Shown one piece after another: positions 48,949-61,830 of a stretch of DNA of 64,000 nucleotides; position 1 is the first letter of the stretch, and each line of letters opens with the position of its first letter. The DNA comes from Pipra filicauda (lineage: Eukaryota; Chordata; Aves; Passeriformes; Pipridae): assembly GCF_003945595.2 (NCBI RefSeq), contig NW_024104620.1:964501-1028500 (forward strand), written 5' to 3'. Position numbers and translations under genes: made by a program. Below the pieces are notes generated by a model that made no database searches, was not told where the DNA came from, and was given only the letters and a program-made list of their open reading frames with translations.

Positions 48949-51900
48949 GGAAAAAAATGTGAGCCCCAGACTTTCTGTTCCTTGAAAAGGAAGTCCCAAA
49001 CTTTTTGCTCCTTCAGTGATGGTGACAAGACTGTACTGAATTCACTGTGCTTTGGGCTGCCAAGCCCATGGCTCGTGACAAAGCCCTGGTTCTTCCAGGA
49101 AGGAGACTGGAAGCCAAGCTTTTCTCTGCAACTGCAAGCAAAGAGTTACAAGGGGGGTTTCAGGGTCTCTTGAGACATCTGGAGTTGTAAATGGGTTGTG
49201 CCTGATATGGGAAATGGACCCAACCCCCCAGGCTTCTGGGGCAAGATATCTAATGCAGTCACTGGGGACAGACATAATCACACACATTAAAGCCTTATTT
49301 TATGCTACAGACTGTGTGACTAACTTGGCTTGACGTGTCTGATCTAGATTTTTTGTGTTCACAAAGCCTTTTAGCCGTGCTGGGAGCTGCCTGGGTATTC
49401 TCCTTGTCTCTGCAAGGTGCTGCTGCACACTCAGGGTCCTGACGAGTCCTCCTGCCCTGGCTGCTGTCACCGGTTTGACTACGGTGCAGATACACCTTAA
49501 ACTCGTGGGGTTTATTTCCATAGAGCTTTTCCATTTGGCTTCACATTTAGATTCTTAGGAAGTGCTAGCTGGGTGTTTCTATAGTTGTTTTAACATTGCT
49601 TTTCTTTGTGGAGTGAGAATCACCAAGCACACCCCAGGGATAAAGATAAGATTTGAAACTGGGAGCCGTATCGTTTAAGAAACATTCCAAGAGAAATAAA
49701 CAGCAGAAAGGATTTGATTTTCAAATTATGTTAGAGGGAAAAGTTTATACAACAAGAACAGAAACAAATTTGTTTGTTCGTTTGGTGGGTTTTTTTTGCC
49801 AGGCTTCAGATTCAGGGTATCGAATGGATTATTATTGGTTCTTATCTAAGTTTAGAAAGAGCTGTGAATATATAATGAATACAACAGAGAGATTTCAGTG
49901 TTTATTGGTTTACTGGTTTATTGATGCTTCACTTGCCTATCTTTGCAAGAGGTGCCATTTTTTATGAAGACTTGGCTAATCTCCAAAGGCAGTCTAGATT
50001 TGTTCCATTTATTGCTCTTCCGAGTTTGCCTTTTGGCAAAAAGTCTCGGATCAGGAGCCGTTTGCATATCAAGGCTCACAGGTCTGCTTTGAAAACGTGC
50101 CAGGTCTCAGAAGTCATGAATCCTCTCACTGTAAATTAAAGGAACAGTAATTGCATGTATTAATTCTAATTCTTAACACTTTTTTTGTAATAGGCATACT
50201 TAATTTTGCCATAACTTCACGTAACTAACTAAAGGTTGCATGCAGTGTTCTGGTTTTCACTGAGGGGAAGTACAAGGAAATACTGCAGAGGGGGAAGTGT
50301 TTTGGGCATAAGTCACAATGAAGTTTAGGTTTAATATGCTGATAAGGCAACAGCCAGCACAACACTGGTCACGCTGCTCTGATGTCTGTAGGGAAAGGTC
50401 AAGTGGAGTTGTTTCATCTCTTTCAGAGAGTTCTGAAGCTGCTTCATAAATGATGGTTTATGTTGATCAGTGAAGCAGCGACTGCTGCACAGACTATTAA
50501 CTACCAGTGCAGGAAGAAAATCCCCTAAACATCTCTGTTCGTGGGTGGAAACAATCCCACTCCAGCAGCACAGAGAGCAGCCAAGCAAGGACAGCTCAGG
50601 TTTGGACTCATTCCCATGGAGCCTGTGAGCTGGATGAGCAGGCTGTAAACACCCCGAGGCAGTGGCCTAGGAGAGGTTAGCTAAGGATGGCTTTTACCTC
50701 CTATAAGTGGCTAATTAGAAATATGTCTTCTGAAGGAGCTTCAGCCTGTAGGAGGGGAGGGAAAGAGCTCTGGAAGGAATGATGAAGTGATGCTGATGAG
50801 CAGACAAAGCAAGAACTGGCGAATAGTGGGAATAAGAAAGGCACAATCGAATGCTTATAAAAGGCTCTCTTGGGCTGGAGAACAGGAGTGGGAGGCAGGA
50901 GGATCTACTGATGGCACCACTGGAGCTGATCTGTGGTCATTGATCAGTATCTTTGCTGCCTACTTGTTGAAAACAAAATGATGCTGCCTCTTTCCTTTGT
51001 AGAAAGGAGGAACTGAGTTTCTCTCCATCCAGCACCTCCTTCTGTACCTAGATCCTCATTCCTGTGCCACAGGAGAGCTGGACTGGTGGTTACAGAGAAC
51101 AGTGGCACTGCTATGTCAAGCCAACCCACAAACCACAGGTCACTGTTCACAGCTCAGGAATGATGGATGCACAGAGAGCTCCTCAGTACGGAACAGCAAG
51201 GCAAGTAACAGCCCCAGCTTCTGTACTTATTTAAGATTTATCCCAGACCTATGCAGTGCTCCTCCCACTGAACCTCAATTCCAGTTTTTGCTCATTTAGT
51301 CCATTTTTGAGCCAAATGCAGAGGGGGTCTTTTACAGGGAGAAAGAAAATGAGTGCCCTCCGCAAGTGTGCGTGTCAGTGTCTGGCACTGCTTGTTCCCT
51401 TAACAAACAACCCATAAATGAGCTTTTTCCTTTTCACTATAATCTCTCCAATTTCATAAGCTGACCAGCTTCTTTCAGCTCCTCTAATTCTCTTATATGT
51501 GCTGTAATTGCCTTATTAAAATTTCCATGAACATATGGAAATTTTATAACAAGTTTCTCAATATGAAGCTCAAACAGTGACTGTTTGGTTCTGTAGGCTA
51601 TAGATCATCTCTCATATGCTTTTGAATCAAATATTGATGTTGCTCTATATTGTAATGGGGTTATATTTCATTTTCTGAATGTCACATTTTTATTAATTTC
51701 TGATACTGGTGCCATACTAAATATCTTATTCATTTGAGCACAATCTTTCACGTCCAGGGTATAATTAAATATGCACTGGACAGGTGTGGTTTGCGTCCTA
51801 AAATGACTTATAATGTTTATAACTTTTGAGCTGTTACATATCCTGTGTTTCATAGACAAGTGTGCCATATTCCACTTAATGCTCTGACAGCGAGGTTCTT

Positions 51901-52150
51901 CGGTTGTTGTAAGGCACTTATGCATATTCTGTATTTTCTATCAGCATTAAAATTGCTGTTCCTTTCAGTTGACATCTCCTTTTTGCTTTGCCTCAGAATT
52001 TTTCCCCAGCCTATGACAGTATTGATCGTGTCACTCACCCTTTATTAACAAATTAATTTATTTGCATTGGAGGACTTACATACTAATTGTAGTCTCCTGC
52101 ATCAGCTTTCCCAGTGTGACACTTCTTCTATGAAGGCAATGCTTAGGAGA

Positions 52151-52188
52151 CTGCAGTGGAAGTTATATTCCTGCAGTGGAAGTTATAT
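52151..52188. repeat. 18-base direct repeat, period 20
   Basis: CTGCAGTGGAAGTTATAT is present at 52151-52168 and 52171-52188, separated by TC. The copies are identical. Confidence 0.92.
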
Positions 52189-53399
52189 GGACAGACCTGA
52201 ACAAGTGAAATGTAAAGTCCCAAAGTCTGGGAGGCGAATAGAAACCCCTGAAATGTCAGCTGTGATGTGAAGGACAGCCTGACTTGTCCCTTGGGCGTGT
52301 TGCCTCCTGCTGTTGCAGTAGCGCTGTGGGGAGTAATGCCGTGGGTGACTTTGCTCTGGAATTGAAAGCAGGAAGGATGTCTGAGTGCAAATGGATACAG
52401 CTCCTGTTAGCTGCTGGTGTGCACAGAGGTCAAGGGAATTTGCTTGGTACAAGATATGGTTCATGAGCCTTGTGATTTCCTGCTTTGTGCAGTTTGCCTT
52501 ACTTGGCGTCTTCTGCTAAGATTAAGGGGGGTGCCAAGCAGCCGAAGCCAAAATGTCAATTGTGTGTTTTGGAAAACTGAAACATTCTATGACTAAAATA
52601 ATCTTACCTTAATAGCACTTTTTTAAATCAAGGATGTAAGAAAACCAAGTCTTGCATAGGGAGATGGTGTGGAACATGGTCAACAAGGTTTAAAATTGTA
52701 AATCAGCTCAAATCTGGAGCTAAATCTTTAGGTTTTCTCTCTGACTAACCTATTTTAGTCGTCTGAGTGTTACCTGCAAAAAGTTTGTGCTATTTTCTTC
52801 AGACTCCAAAGGTGGTAAATGTTCTTATAAACCTTTATTTTTTCAAAAAGTAAAAAGAACAAAGTAGTTTCATTTCAGTACCCCTTTAGCAGCAATAATG
52901 AATCCTCTGGCACTCTTAACTAAGCATTTAATGTCAAATTTACCTTTCACCCTTAACTCATCTAGACATTAACTGATCTATAAAATTCACTTGAGGATTC
53001 ATTGCCAATTATAAAACTCTTGTTCTGAAATGTGATTTTTTTTATATATTAAAACATTTTAATTAGTGAAATATCTTCACATCAAACAAGTGATAGATTA
53101 ATGATCGACTGCGAACACATCTGGTTTGTTCAGTTTTGCATTTTATTACTTTGTGGACTAGGCAGATAATATCCAAATTCTTCTGTCAATGAAACCAATG
53201 AAAACCCTGACTAATTGTTGCAGTGAATGGCCCCGATCTGCATTTTCACACCCCATTGAACAAAACACAGCCCGGAGCACAGAGGAAAAGGTGGCACTGG
53301 GGAAACTGTCAAGGATACAAGTGTCATAAAACTCAGCAACTGGGCTTAGTTAAAAGTCCTTGGAGCCTTGCCTTGCTACAGGCAGGAAAAAAGATGATC

Positions 53400-54300
53400 T
53401 CTCCTGCAGGGCAGCACCGTGTGCCTGGGTCCTTTGCTGAATTCTGATGAAAATGTCCCTGGTTTAGCCGGGTCAGGCCAAGTGTCCATCGATCCCAACT
53501 GCTGGGTCCTGCATCCCCCTGCCCCAAGAAGGAGGGAGCCACCACAGAGACCAGTGCTGTCACCATGGTGCTGGTGGCATCCCCATCATGCTCATGGGTA
53601 CCTGGATGATCAAGCCTTACCTTCACCTGCAGCAGGAGCCAAAAACTTTGGCATGTATCTGGGTCTGCTCATCCCAGGAGCCAGAATTTCTGTCCACGGA
53701 TTTTCCATCATACCTTCCAGGAAGAAAGCCCTCAGCCAGGGATGAGTTAGAGCAGAATCCCTCTTCTTCCCCTAAGTGCTGTCCTAATCCTCCACCAATC
53801 CACCCTTCTTCTCCTGTACTCATGTGCCATTTTCTCCTCCCCTTCTATTCCCATCTGTGCCACCAAGTCACATCATTTCTCCTCCAGGGCTCCATGCAGT
53901 CTGAGGTTCTGGATCCTGTTCTCACGTGCTCTTCAAGGCTTTGAAGTCCCTGCTCCCATCCTCGATTCTCAGAAATCGTCTCCCTCCTGAACCCACTATG
54001 AGCACAATGTTTTGGAGAAGAGTATCTGAGGATGGAGAGTGGGTTCCCACCATGCCTGTCCTCCTGTGGCAGCAGATGCTGGGAAGGGACTGCAGGAAAG
54101 GAGGATTTCCTTACCCCCATGCTCATGTCTCTGTCCCATGAGCATTGCCACCTTCGAGTCAACACTGGGCATGTGGGGTGTTCTGATTGTTCCAGGGTTC
54201 TTATTTCTTCCATATGTCTCTTTGCCCTCTTCACTTCCCTCTTTCTTCATTTCCCTCCTGAGTATTTGATTTTTCAACAGATCTTTTCACCAGGGCTGAA
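53400..54300. other. C/T-rich block with overlapping open frames, nature unknown
   Basis: Compared with its neighbours this block is GC- and pyrimidine-rich on the + strand (ccctcccc, tcctcc words). It holds several overlapping frames of about 100-130 codons on both strands (for example 53419-53745 +, 53588-53944 +, 53845-54234 minus). Open frames on both strands over the same bases point to composition rather than coding. It might be an old LTR-like repeat, but none was recognised. Confidence 0.35.
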
Positions 54301-57300
54301 TGCTGCTGCTTGTTGGGAAATACTGGGTTTTGTTGGGGAGAAGGTGACACCCATTCCTTAAGAGGGATTCTGATAGAAGTGGGCTGGTACTGGTGCTCTG
54401 GAAGAAAGCAGACTTAGGGAGCCATTGTGGAAAAGCAAAAATCAAGTCCCCTCCTCCATCCAGAATGAGAGGAAAGTAGGGCAGACTTCTGCTCTGCTGC
54501 TTGGTAGAAGTTTGCTGGTGTGTTTTACGGAGGCAGGCATCATGGTAAGATTAAAAATAAAAAAATAGTGAATTGCACAGATGTCTGGAGTCAGAGGGAA
54601 GCTGCTGTTTGGGGCCCTTGCTAGGACAGGGAGGTTTAATGAAGTGCTGCCTGACTGACAGTGCCATCCCAGAGTCTGGAACTGCTGACCTCCGGCGCTG
54701 CCGGGTGTTGGCCCATTACATCAGCTTTCACAGGCATAACCATCCCCATCCACCGGGCTCTGATATTATTTGAAAGGAACTGAGGTGAAAATACTGTCAA
54801 GACTCCTCTTTACCTTGAGGAAGGAGTGGAAAGAAATGATGTGAGAAGCTGCATTTGCAATGAATCACTCCCAGAAAATAGTTTATTGCAGAGATATCTG
54901 TGAAAGCAAACCCGGGATGAGGAGCACACATATGAGTCCACCAGATCTATTAACTGAGGGTGTCCAGTATCAGCAAGGATCAACAAGAGGAGACTTTGCA
55001 CTTATTGCTGGAAAAAATGTCAGTGTCCCCTCAGGAATTCTAGCTGCCCTTTGGTAATAACTGCTAAAACCCTCTGTTCTCAGGATTTGCAGGTGTCAAT
55101 CTAACTCATGTTTTTTCCTCACCTGTGAGGCATATTTCAGTTCATGGTTTTTCTCAAAGTTTCCGTGAATGTGCCGCAAAAAAAAAACCTTTAACCCGCA
55201 GACATCAGTTATGTAGATTTTAAATGTATCATTCATACAGGGTATTAAGCATAAAATGGGTTTACTCCTGATCTGAAATGTTCTGAATAATACATATTTA
55301 AATGCTTTTGTATTTTATGGGAAACGAGGCCACAAAGGTAATTTAGATGTTTCTTTATGATGGTTTATCTCAGTATTTTAAAGAGGCGTATTACTGTGTG
55401 AAGGCTTTAAAAAAAAAGAGACAAAGGAAAGCAAAGCATTGTAACCTCTATTTGCAGTGGTTGATGACAGTGACTTGGAAATGTTAAACAAGAAAAATAA
55501 AAGGGCTGCAGTGTTCTGTGATAGTTTTGTGTATTTTATTGACAAATGCTTTGATGTTGAAAACTCCCATTGTGATGTTTTTAGAATGGAACACTTCATT
55601 TTTTTATTATCCAAACTGCTTTGAAAATGTGTCATTGTTTCCATGTGTACAGTTTAGGTAGTATAATAACAATGTTTAGGGAAAAAAAAAGCACTGAACT
55701 ACTTGTTGTAGGGGCCAGAGACATTTTTTGAGAGCGAATATTTGCAATATTAAACATGTATTTTTCCCTGAAATGGGGAAGAAGAAACAGGAGCAGGTTT
55801 TGTTGGGCTCCGATTTCTCCCGGCACAAAGGGCTCCAGCTCTGACAAAGAGCTGTAGAATCTATTTCCCTGAGACAGAGGTGCACAATCAGTATTCTAGT
55901 TGCCCACTGCGAAATTCCCCTTTTCACAGTAAAACCCAAGACTGACTGTTTCTGGGATCCCCATCTGGGATTGTCTAAATGTTCCTAGAAGGAAACGGCA
56001 GTTTTGGTACATGCTCCTCTTACGCCTCAGAGCATCTTGGAGCTCCCCAAAGCCAGAAGGTTTGTCCTGGATTTATACTGGTCTTCTTACTCTGTTGTAC
56101 TCGAGCTCTGTGTAGGTTTTGAATGGCTGTTGATACAGAAATTTATCCCCCAAGGTGTTCTTTTCTTTGTCTGCAGAAGTTTCTGTCTTCCGCAGAAGAG
56201 GAGTGCATTACCCTGCCCAAATAACACGTCTGTGAGATTGACTGGGAGAGTGCACTGTGAGCCATGCACTAAAGACACTATAAATAGTGAATCATCTGTC
56301 GCAGACAAACCAGCTCCTGTAATGGAATCACTTGGATAGGTGCCATTTATCCTTATCATTTTTCTAGTAAGAGTTTTACATTAGGGGAAAAAGACATGAA
56401 GAAATGTTTTCGAGCTGCCTGCCCGTCATCCTTGAACCAAGATTTATACAGGAACTGATCTTTGTATCTTTAACATTTATTGGTATTAACAACACAAGAG
56501 TGTAACAAATAGTCACACTCACCATTTTTGCAAGATATCAAAGAGGTCAGGAATCACTTTTGTTTCTTTTTTTCTTTCTTTCTTATGGGAGTCACAAGGT
56601 CCTTTATGAAATAATACTTGGGAGGAATATGAAGAAAGTCAGAAAAGCTGCTGCCTTTCCTACTGAGCTCTACTAATTTAGCAAGCTTTACTAATGAGTC
56701 ACAGAGAAAGGAGCCAGGTGAATGAGAATGCAATTATTTACACTAGATTTGCAACACTAGACGTGTAACAGCTACACCAGCTTAAGGAGCACCCAGCTGC
56801 CTGCCCTCATCTCGGGTGCTGAATTCCCACCTGTGCTGTCGTTGTTCCTGCAATTGTATGAGGCAGCAGCATAAATTAGAGCAATAAAATGGTCTGGGTG
56901 GGGCAGGTTTTAGCCTGGGTAATTTTACTGATCTGCAGCGTGGCACCACAGGGTGGCATCACAGGGAGGGAGCAGATTGAAATTGAAATAGAAATGGGAA
57001 CGAATAGTTGAGGGTGGAAGAGTAGAAACTTAGATTAATTTTGATACAGTCTTGGTATGTCCAGACCTGGCATAAATAATTAGCAGCACATGAACTGTGT
57101 AACTTGTCTTTCACTGTCTCATCTTGTTTCCTGTTTTACTGGTCCCTGTAGCTCAGAGTGAAAAAACCTAGCAATTTGTCTCTAAATGGTGTAATTGTTC
57201 ACTGTGCTGTTTCTTATGTATTAGAGTCAGTGAACAGCCTAGTGGAGAAAGGAGTAGGAGAACACGGGAGAGAAAGATGCAAAACCAGCAACAGAAGGGG

Positions 57301-60300
57301 AGAAATTACCTCAGGAAAATATGGTGCTGTAGACAGCTGAATCTAAGCACGAGTTGAGAGTGATTGTGTGGCAGGAAAAAGACAAGGAAAAAACCAAATG
57401 TGAGATGCAATAAAAAAACAATGATGGCAAAAGTAAAACAAAACGGTTTTCTGACTTAAGATCAGTCATTTTATTGATTTTTAAAATAAAAGCTCTATTT
57501 TATTATGTGTGCCTGAATACACCAGGCAAAACCTAAACCCTCAAATGCTCGTATAGCCTCGGGCAGCCCCCAGCCCCCTGGCCAATAACTCTTGTGCTGC
57601 AAGTGCAAGAGTGTGTGTACTCTGTTTGCAAGGTCATTTATCAACAAAATCCCAGAGAACTGCACGAAACGGGTCAAGAACAAGCCCTTTTGGCTCTATA
57701 CTAGACAAATCACTGGACTTTTGTTAGAACAATCGTAAAAAATCAGGGAGAAAGTTAAAAAAGATCCAGTCCGAGGAGACATGGTTACTACTGTGTGTAT
57801 CTAGAAGTTGCTTCTCAAAGGTGGTTTTGCAGGAGTTAAACAGTGATGTACCTGTGCTGCTCAGATTTGTCTGACAGAGGGAATCCAGGGATAAAATCTC
57901 TTTTCAAACAAAGCCATACCGAAGGCCATGAAAGAAAAATAAAGACAGATGATGCTCATTGTGTGTGTCTAGAAAAATATTAATATGGTAATGTCTCTAT
58001 ATCTGTGAATTGTGTACTTCCATTGCCTTCAGTGGAATTGCAGCAACTTATCCTGCTGAGCATTTTTACTGGAGAGCCCAACTCTGCACTGGATGAATCT
58101 CCTGATAACAAATTTGAGAGCTGTGAGTCAATAACTCAGATGCCAAAATGTTTGTAGCACATCTAGAACTCCAGGGTATTTGATCCTGCCAAAGAGCCCT
58201 TGCCTTTGTTGAGGACGTGGCTGATATAATTGCAGAAGGTGAGATGGGTTAAGTCTGCAACAACTGGTCACTTGAGCTCTCTCTAGGGAGCTGAGAAAGG
58301 CACCGAGTCTGATGGCACTGCTGAACTGTCTCCACTGCACCCCGGGCACTGATTCACTGCCCAAGCGTGGCTGTGGCATCTCTGAGCTGATGTGAATGTG
58401 ATCCTGATTCGTAACCAGTTATTGATGGAGAAAGGTGGAGTCATTGGGCATCTGTGCTCATTTGGAGCAACTTCTGACCGGTGATGTGGTGGACTGTGAT
58501 TGGGAAAGAATTTGGCCTGTGGCCACTTGTTGACTGAGAGATGTGGAGGTAACCCCACTAATTGTTCTGGTGCCCTAGGACTGCCTCCTCTTTCCTGCAC
58601 CTCATTTCAGAGCAGGATTCCTCTGTGGGAGTTGTGTGAATACCTGCAAAATTATTGGAGACAGTGAAACAAACCCCTTTCTGCATTTTGAAGAGGAAGA
58701 AGAATTTCCCATACAGTCCAGCCCTTGGTGGTTGTTCTGTTTGCCCCTGGGGCTCTGAATTGAAAACTTCTGCATTTGGTCACACACTGTAGTATTTTCA
58801 GCAGGCTTTTCAATTTCTTTCTGGGGTTCATATTCCTTGTGCTTATACACAAGTCTTATGTTGCTGTTGGACTGTGTGTGGTATTTGAAGAGAAGGGTAG
58901 AATATCCAAAAGTATTAATATTTCACTTCAGACTCTAAAATTCCTTCATGCATTTCATAAAAACACCATTTGAAAGTGAGCCTTCTTGCTGAATGAAAAC
59001 TGCATGTGTTTTAAGTGAAAAGAAAGATCTAATAACAGGTTTATCAGAAATTTACATATAATTAGTGTAAAAATAGGTATTTATGTTTTATCTCATGTAA
59101 AGAAAATTACTAGGATTTGTAGAGATTTGAGAATTTTTCTTAATTTTGAGTAATCCTTGTACTAAGAACTTAGTAAGGTATTCCTGAAAAATATGCATAT
59201 GATCAAAATAAAACTAGTTTTCTTGAGTAGACTTAAGGCATGACTGAGATTAGTACTTGAAACCAGCCTTTTTCCCTGTTAAATACTGGGAGCAATCCCT
59301 AGGATCCCGGTGACAGCTTGCTGCATTCAGTCTTCTTCCTGACACTGTGCATGCACTGAGTCACAAGAAAGGTATTCAAATGCAACAGTAAGTCATGATA
59401 GAAAATTCTACATGAAATTCTTATCAAAACAGAGCTTTCATGCTTAAAAACTGCAGCCCTTACTCAACTCAGATTGAAACTCTGAGATCAAATGGAAATG
59501 GAGTAGAAATCTTTCCATGGGCTCTGTCAGAACTGGCACTTGACCACAAGGGTTCTGGATACACCTAAAAGTTGGCAGGCATTGCTTTGTGGCTGGTAGC
59601 AGGAAGGACAGATAAGTGAAAAAAGAGTCAAGGATGAAAGGGGAAAAAAGCTTCTTTCCATGTCACAGACAGTAGGATTTGTAGGTGTAACTACAGTGCC
59701 CTTGAGTAAGAAGAATGGCAACGTTTCCTCCATAGTGCCTTAGACCTAAATTAAACTGTGCTTTGCTCAGGGAATGAGTAAACTGAAACACTTCCTTCTT
59801 AACCATGGGCCATTTTGCTTGGCAAACTGCCTTCCTATTTAAATGGTGAAATACTTGATAAAACTATTCTTTAGTCTGGAAGTGCTTCTATAAAATTAAC
59901 CCGTTAGTCAGCCCAGGACAGGCTGTCAGTCTCTGCAGTGATGTGACTGGTATTACCTGCCATCAACCTGATCCCTTCTTTTTCTGCTCCTCTGTATTAC
60001 AAGGGAAAGTTAGCCATTGAAAAGTTCCTTTTGTGCCAGTGCAGAGGCAGTATCTCAAAGGAGAAGCTTCTCCTGATATTTATTTTACTTATCTGAAGTG
60101 AAATGTCCCGCTGCAGAGCGGAGCAGCCACTACCTGTGTTCCTGCCACATGGATGAAGGTGTCAGTCAAGATAATGACTATTCCAACCCAATCTGGTTTC
60201 TTTGTCTCACCGTCCTCTTATTCCTATCATACCCACACCTGGAAAATTTAGGTCAGGCAGGCTCCTTTCAGCCAAAACAAACCCAGAAGAATCCTTCAGC

Positions 60301-61309
60301 AACAGCCCCCGCAGTATTAGCAAGGGATGGGGACAATTTCTTGACGTGTGAGGAAGGTTCTCAGACTTCCCTTCCTGTGAATCATCGTGGAGAAGACCAG
60401 CATGGAAAGTTGTGTGGCTCCCACACCCACACACCCCCAGCCTCCCTCGTACAGACTCCTTATTAATGGAGGCATTGCATTAAAAGGACTAAACCTTCCC
60501 TCAGAGGATCAATTAGCAACCTTAAAATAGAATAAAGGAAGACAGAAGCCCTTGCAGAGCCCTTCTGCCTGTAGCTCTCCTTCTCACTGAAAAATCCAGG
60601 AGTAAGCAAGAGCCTGACAGATGATGGAGAGGCTTCTGTCCTCATTCCCTTTTAACACTTCCTTCACTGTAATTACTGGAGTGTTGCTGGTCACAGCAAT
60701 CCAGTTAGAGTTGCAGCAGTGCTTCTATTAACAGCTTCTATTTCCAGGGCTTTCAGCTCAGCTGTAAATACTCGCTAACGGGGACGGTTTGGCACACAAG
60801 GCCTCACTCAAGGCACAAAGTTCAGAATGATTTTTCTATGCAATTGTTCTAAACCTCGATATTTCATGACTGCACAACACAAACACAAGTTTTGTAGCAG
60901 TTTCTATGTCTATGACTTTGAGTGAAGAGTTCAGATATAAAGTCCAATCTAACCCTTGGATCTGCCAGAAATACCTTATTATCTCTACCAATCAGTTGGT
61001 GACATATTGGGAAATGCTAGTGTTTTGATAATTAAAAGGCAACATGGAGCTGCAAATGAATACTGAAACCTTTCTGATGTGTGTAGCAAAGGCAAAAGGC
61101 TTAAAGTATCCCTGACAATGTCCCATGCAGACTTCCTTATTTAGGAATTAATCTAAATAGCCAAATGAGGTCACAATTAGACAGTGTTGGCCAATGTGTC
61201 TTTAAAATTTCCTGTTACGTTATTTTTACTTTCCAGTTCATATTACTGCCCTCCCACAATTGCCTTGAAGTGTTAAGCTTCTCAAAAACGTGAAATACAT
61301 TTTTCAACA
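54301..61309. other. Non-coding sequence; no gene established
   Basis: Mostly unique AT-rich sequence. The interval 56000-56350 stands out with a very good splice acceptor at 56176/56177, an open frame on both strands and a MEF2-type CTATAAATAG at 56278-56287 (see findings). A repeat-like inverted core lies at 58018-58037. Open frames elsewhere (for example 60098-60466 +, 122 codons) are unremarkable. Confidence 0.5.
58005..58045. repeat. Possible ancient repeat remnant with TTCCA...TGGAA symmetry
   Basis: The sequence 'ttccattgccttcagtggaa' at 58018-58037 closely parallels the 'ttccattgacttcaatggaa' core of old dispersed amniote repeats. Only the core is convincing; flanks are too diverged. 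Confidence 0.38.
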
Positions 61310-61830
61310 CACTTTGCTATCAGTAATTTGGCGCAAAGGACAAAGGACACAAAAGCAAAGATTTCACGAAATACCTTTGACTTTACCACATTCCATTATA
61401 TAACATCTCGCAGAAGAGGAAAATGATTAAAATGTCTCAGTCCAAAAAAGTAGTTGGAATAAGTTACAGATTGTGTATGTTCAGCTGCCCTTATACAGCT
61501 TTGATTTGTGTGGCCAGCACTTACTCAGCAGTTCAGTATAACTCTTATTGACCTTGGCAGCTGTCACATCGCTCGCTGGATTTTATGTCGCTGGAGGTGT
61601 CAGTGTTCAGGGGAAAGATGTGCAGAATATGCGCAGTTTTATTTGCAGGCGGGAATGAGGTAGAACCCAAACTGCATTTCCAACAGCATTATTTCACCGA
61701 TGACAGTCACAGGAGACCTGTGACCAACTTTAACCTTTTAATAGTACGCATAAATTAAGGCTACGAGAGAATACTGAGCTGCCAATTATAGAAGCTGTAG
61801 TTCCAGGGTCTTTGATTAGAATATTCTTCC
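61310..61830. promoter_or_regulatory. Motif-dense block, possible conserved non-coding element (unverified)
   Basis: The block has more CpG-containing and complex words than flanking DNA (tgtcgctgg, catcgctcgctgg, atgcgcag, aggcgggaat, agtacgcataa) and lacks repeats and coding frames. It contains a direct repeat of AGGACA with one-base spacing (AGGACAAAGGACA, 61337-61349), a nuclear-receptor DR1-like layout. It also has a 7-base hairpin GTCACAG...CTGTGAC (61706-61724). These features are typical of developmental enhancers, but this is inference from composition. Only cross-species alignment would settle it. Confidence 0.25.

Larger units (their letters stand above)
45081..53399. other. Non-coding sequence; no gene found
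   Basis: Includes a possible ancient repeat word near 45115-45145 ('gcatgaatcctcc' then 'attgaagtcaatgac'). A TATA-like TATATAAG lies at 46350-46357, a 16-base A-run at 48933-48948, and two perfect short tandem duplications at 48705-48742 and 52151-52188. The rest is unique-looking AT-rich sequence with small open frames. Confidence 0.5.

Noticed and set aside
49803..49951. Segment with a good acceptor and an open frame (SDSGYRMDYYWFLSKF...)
   Set aside because: The only available donor (GAG|gtgcca) is poor; not stronger than background.
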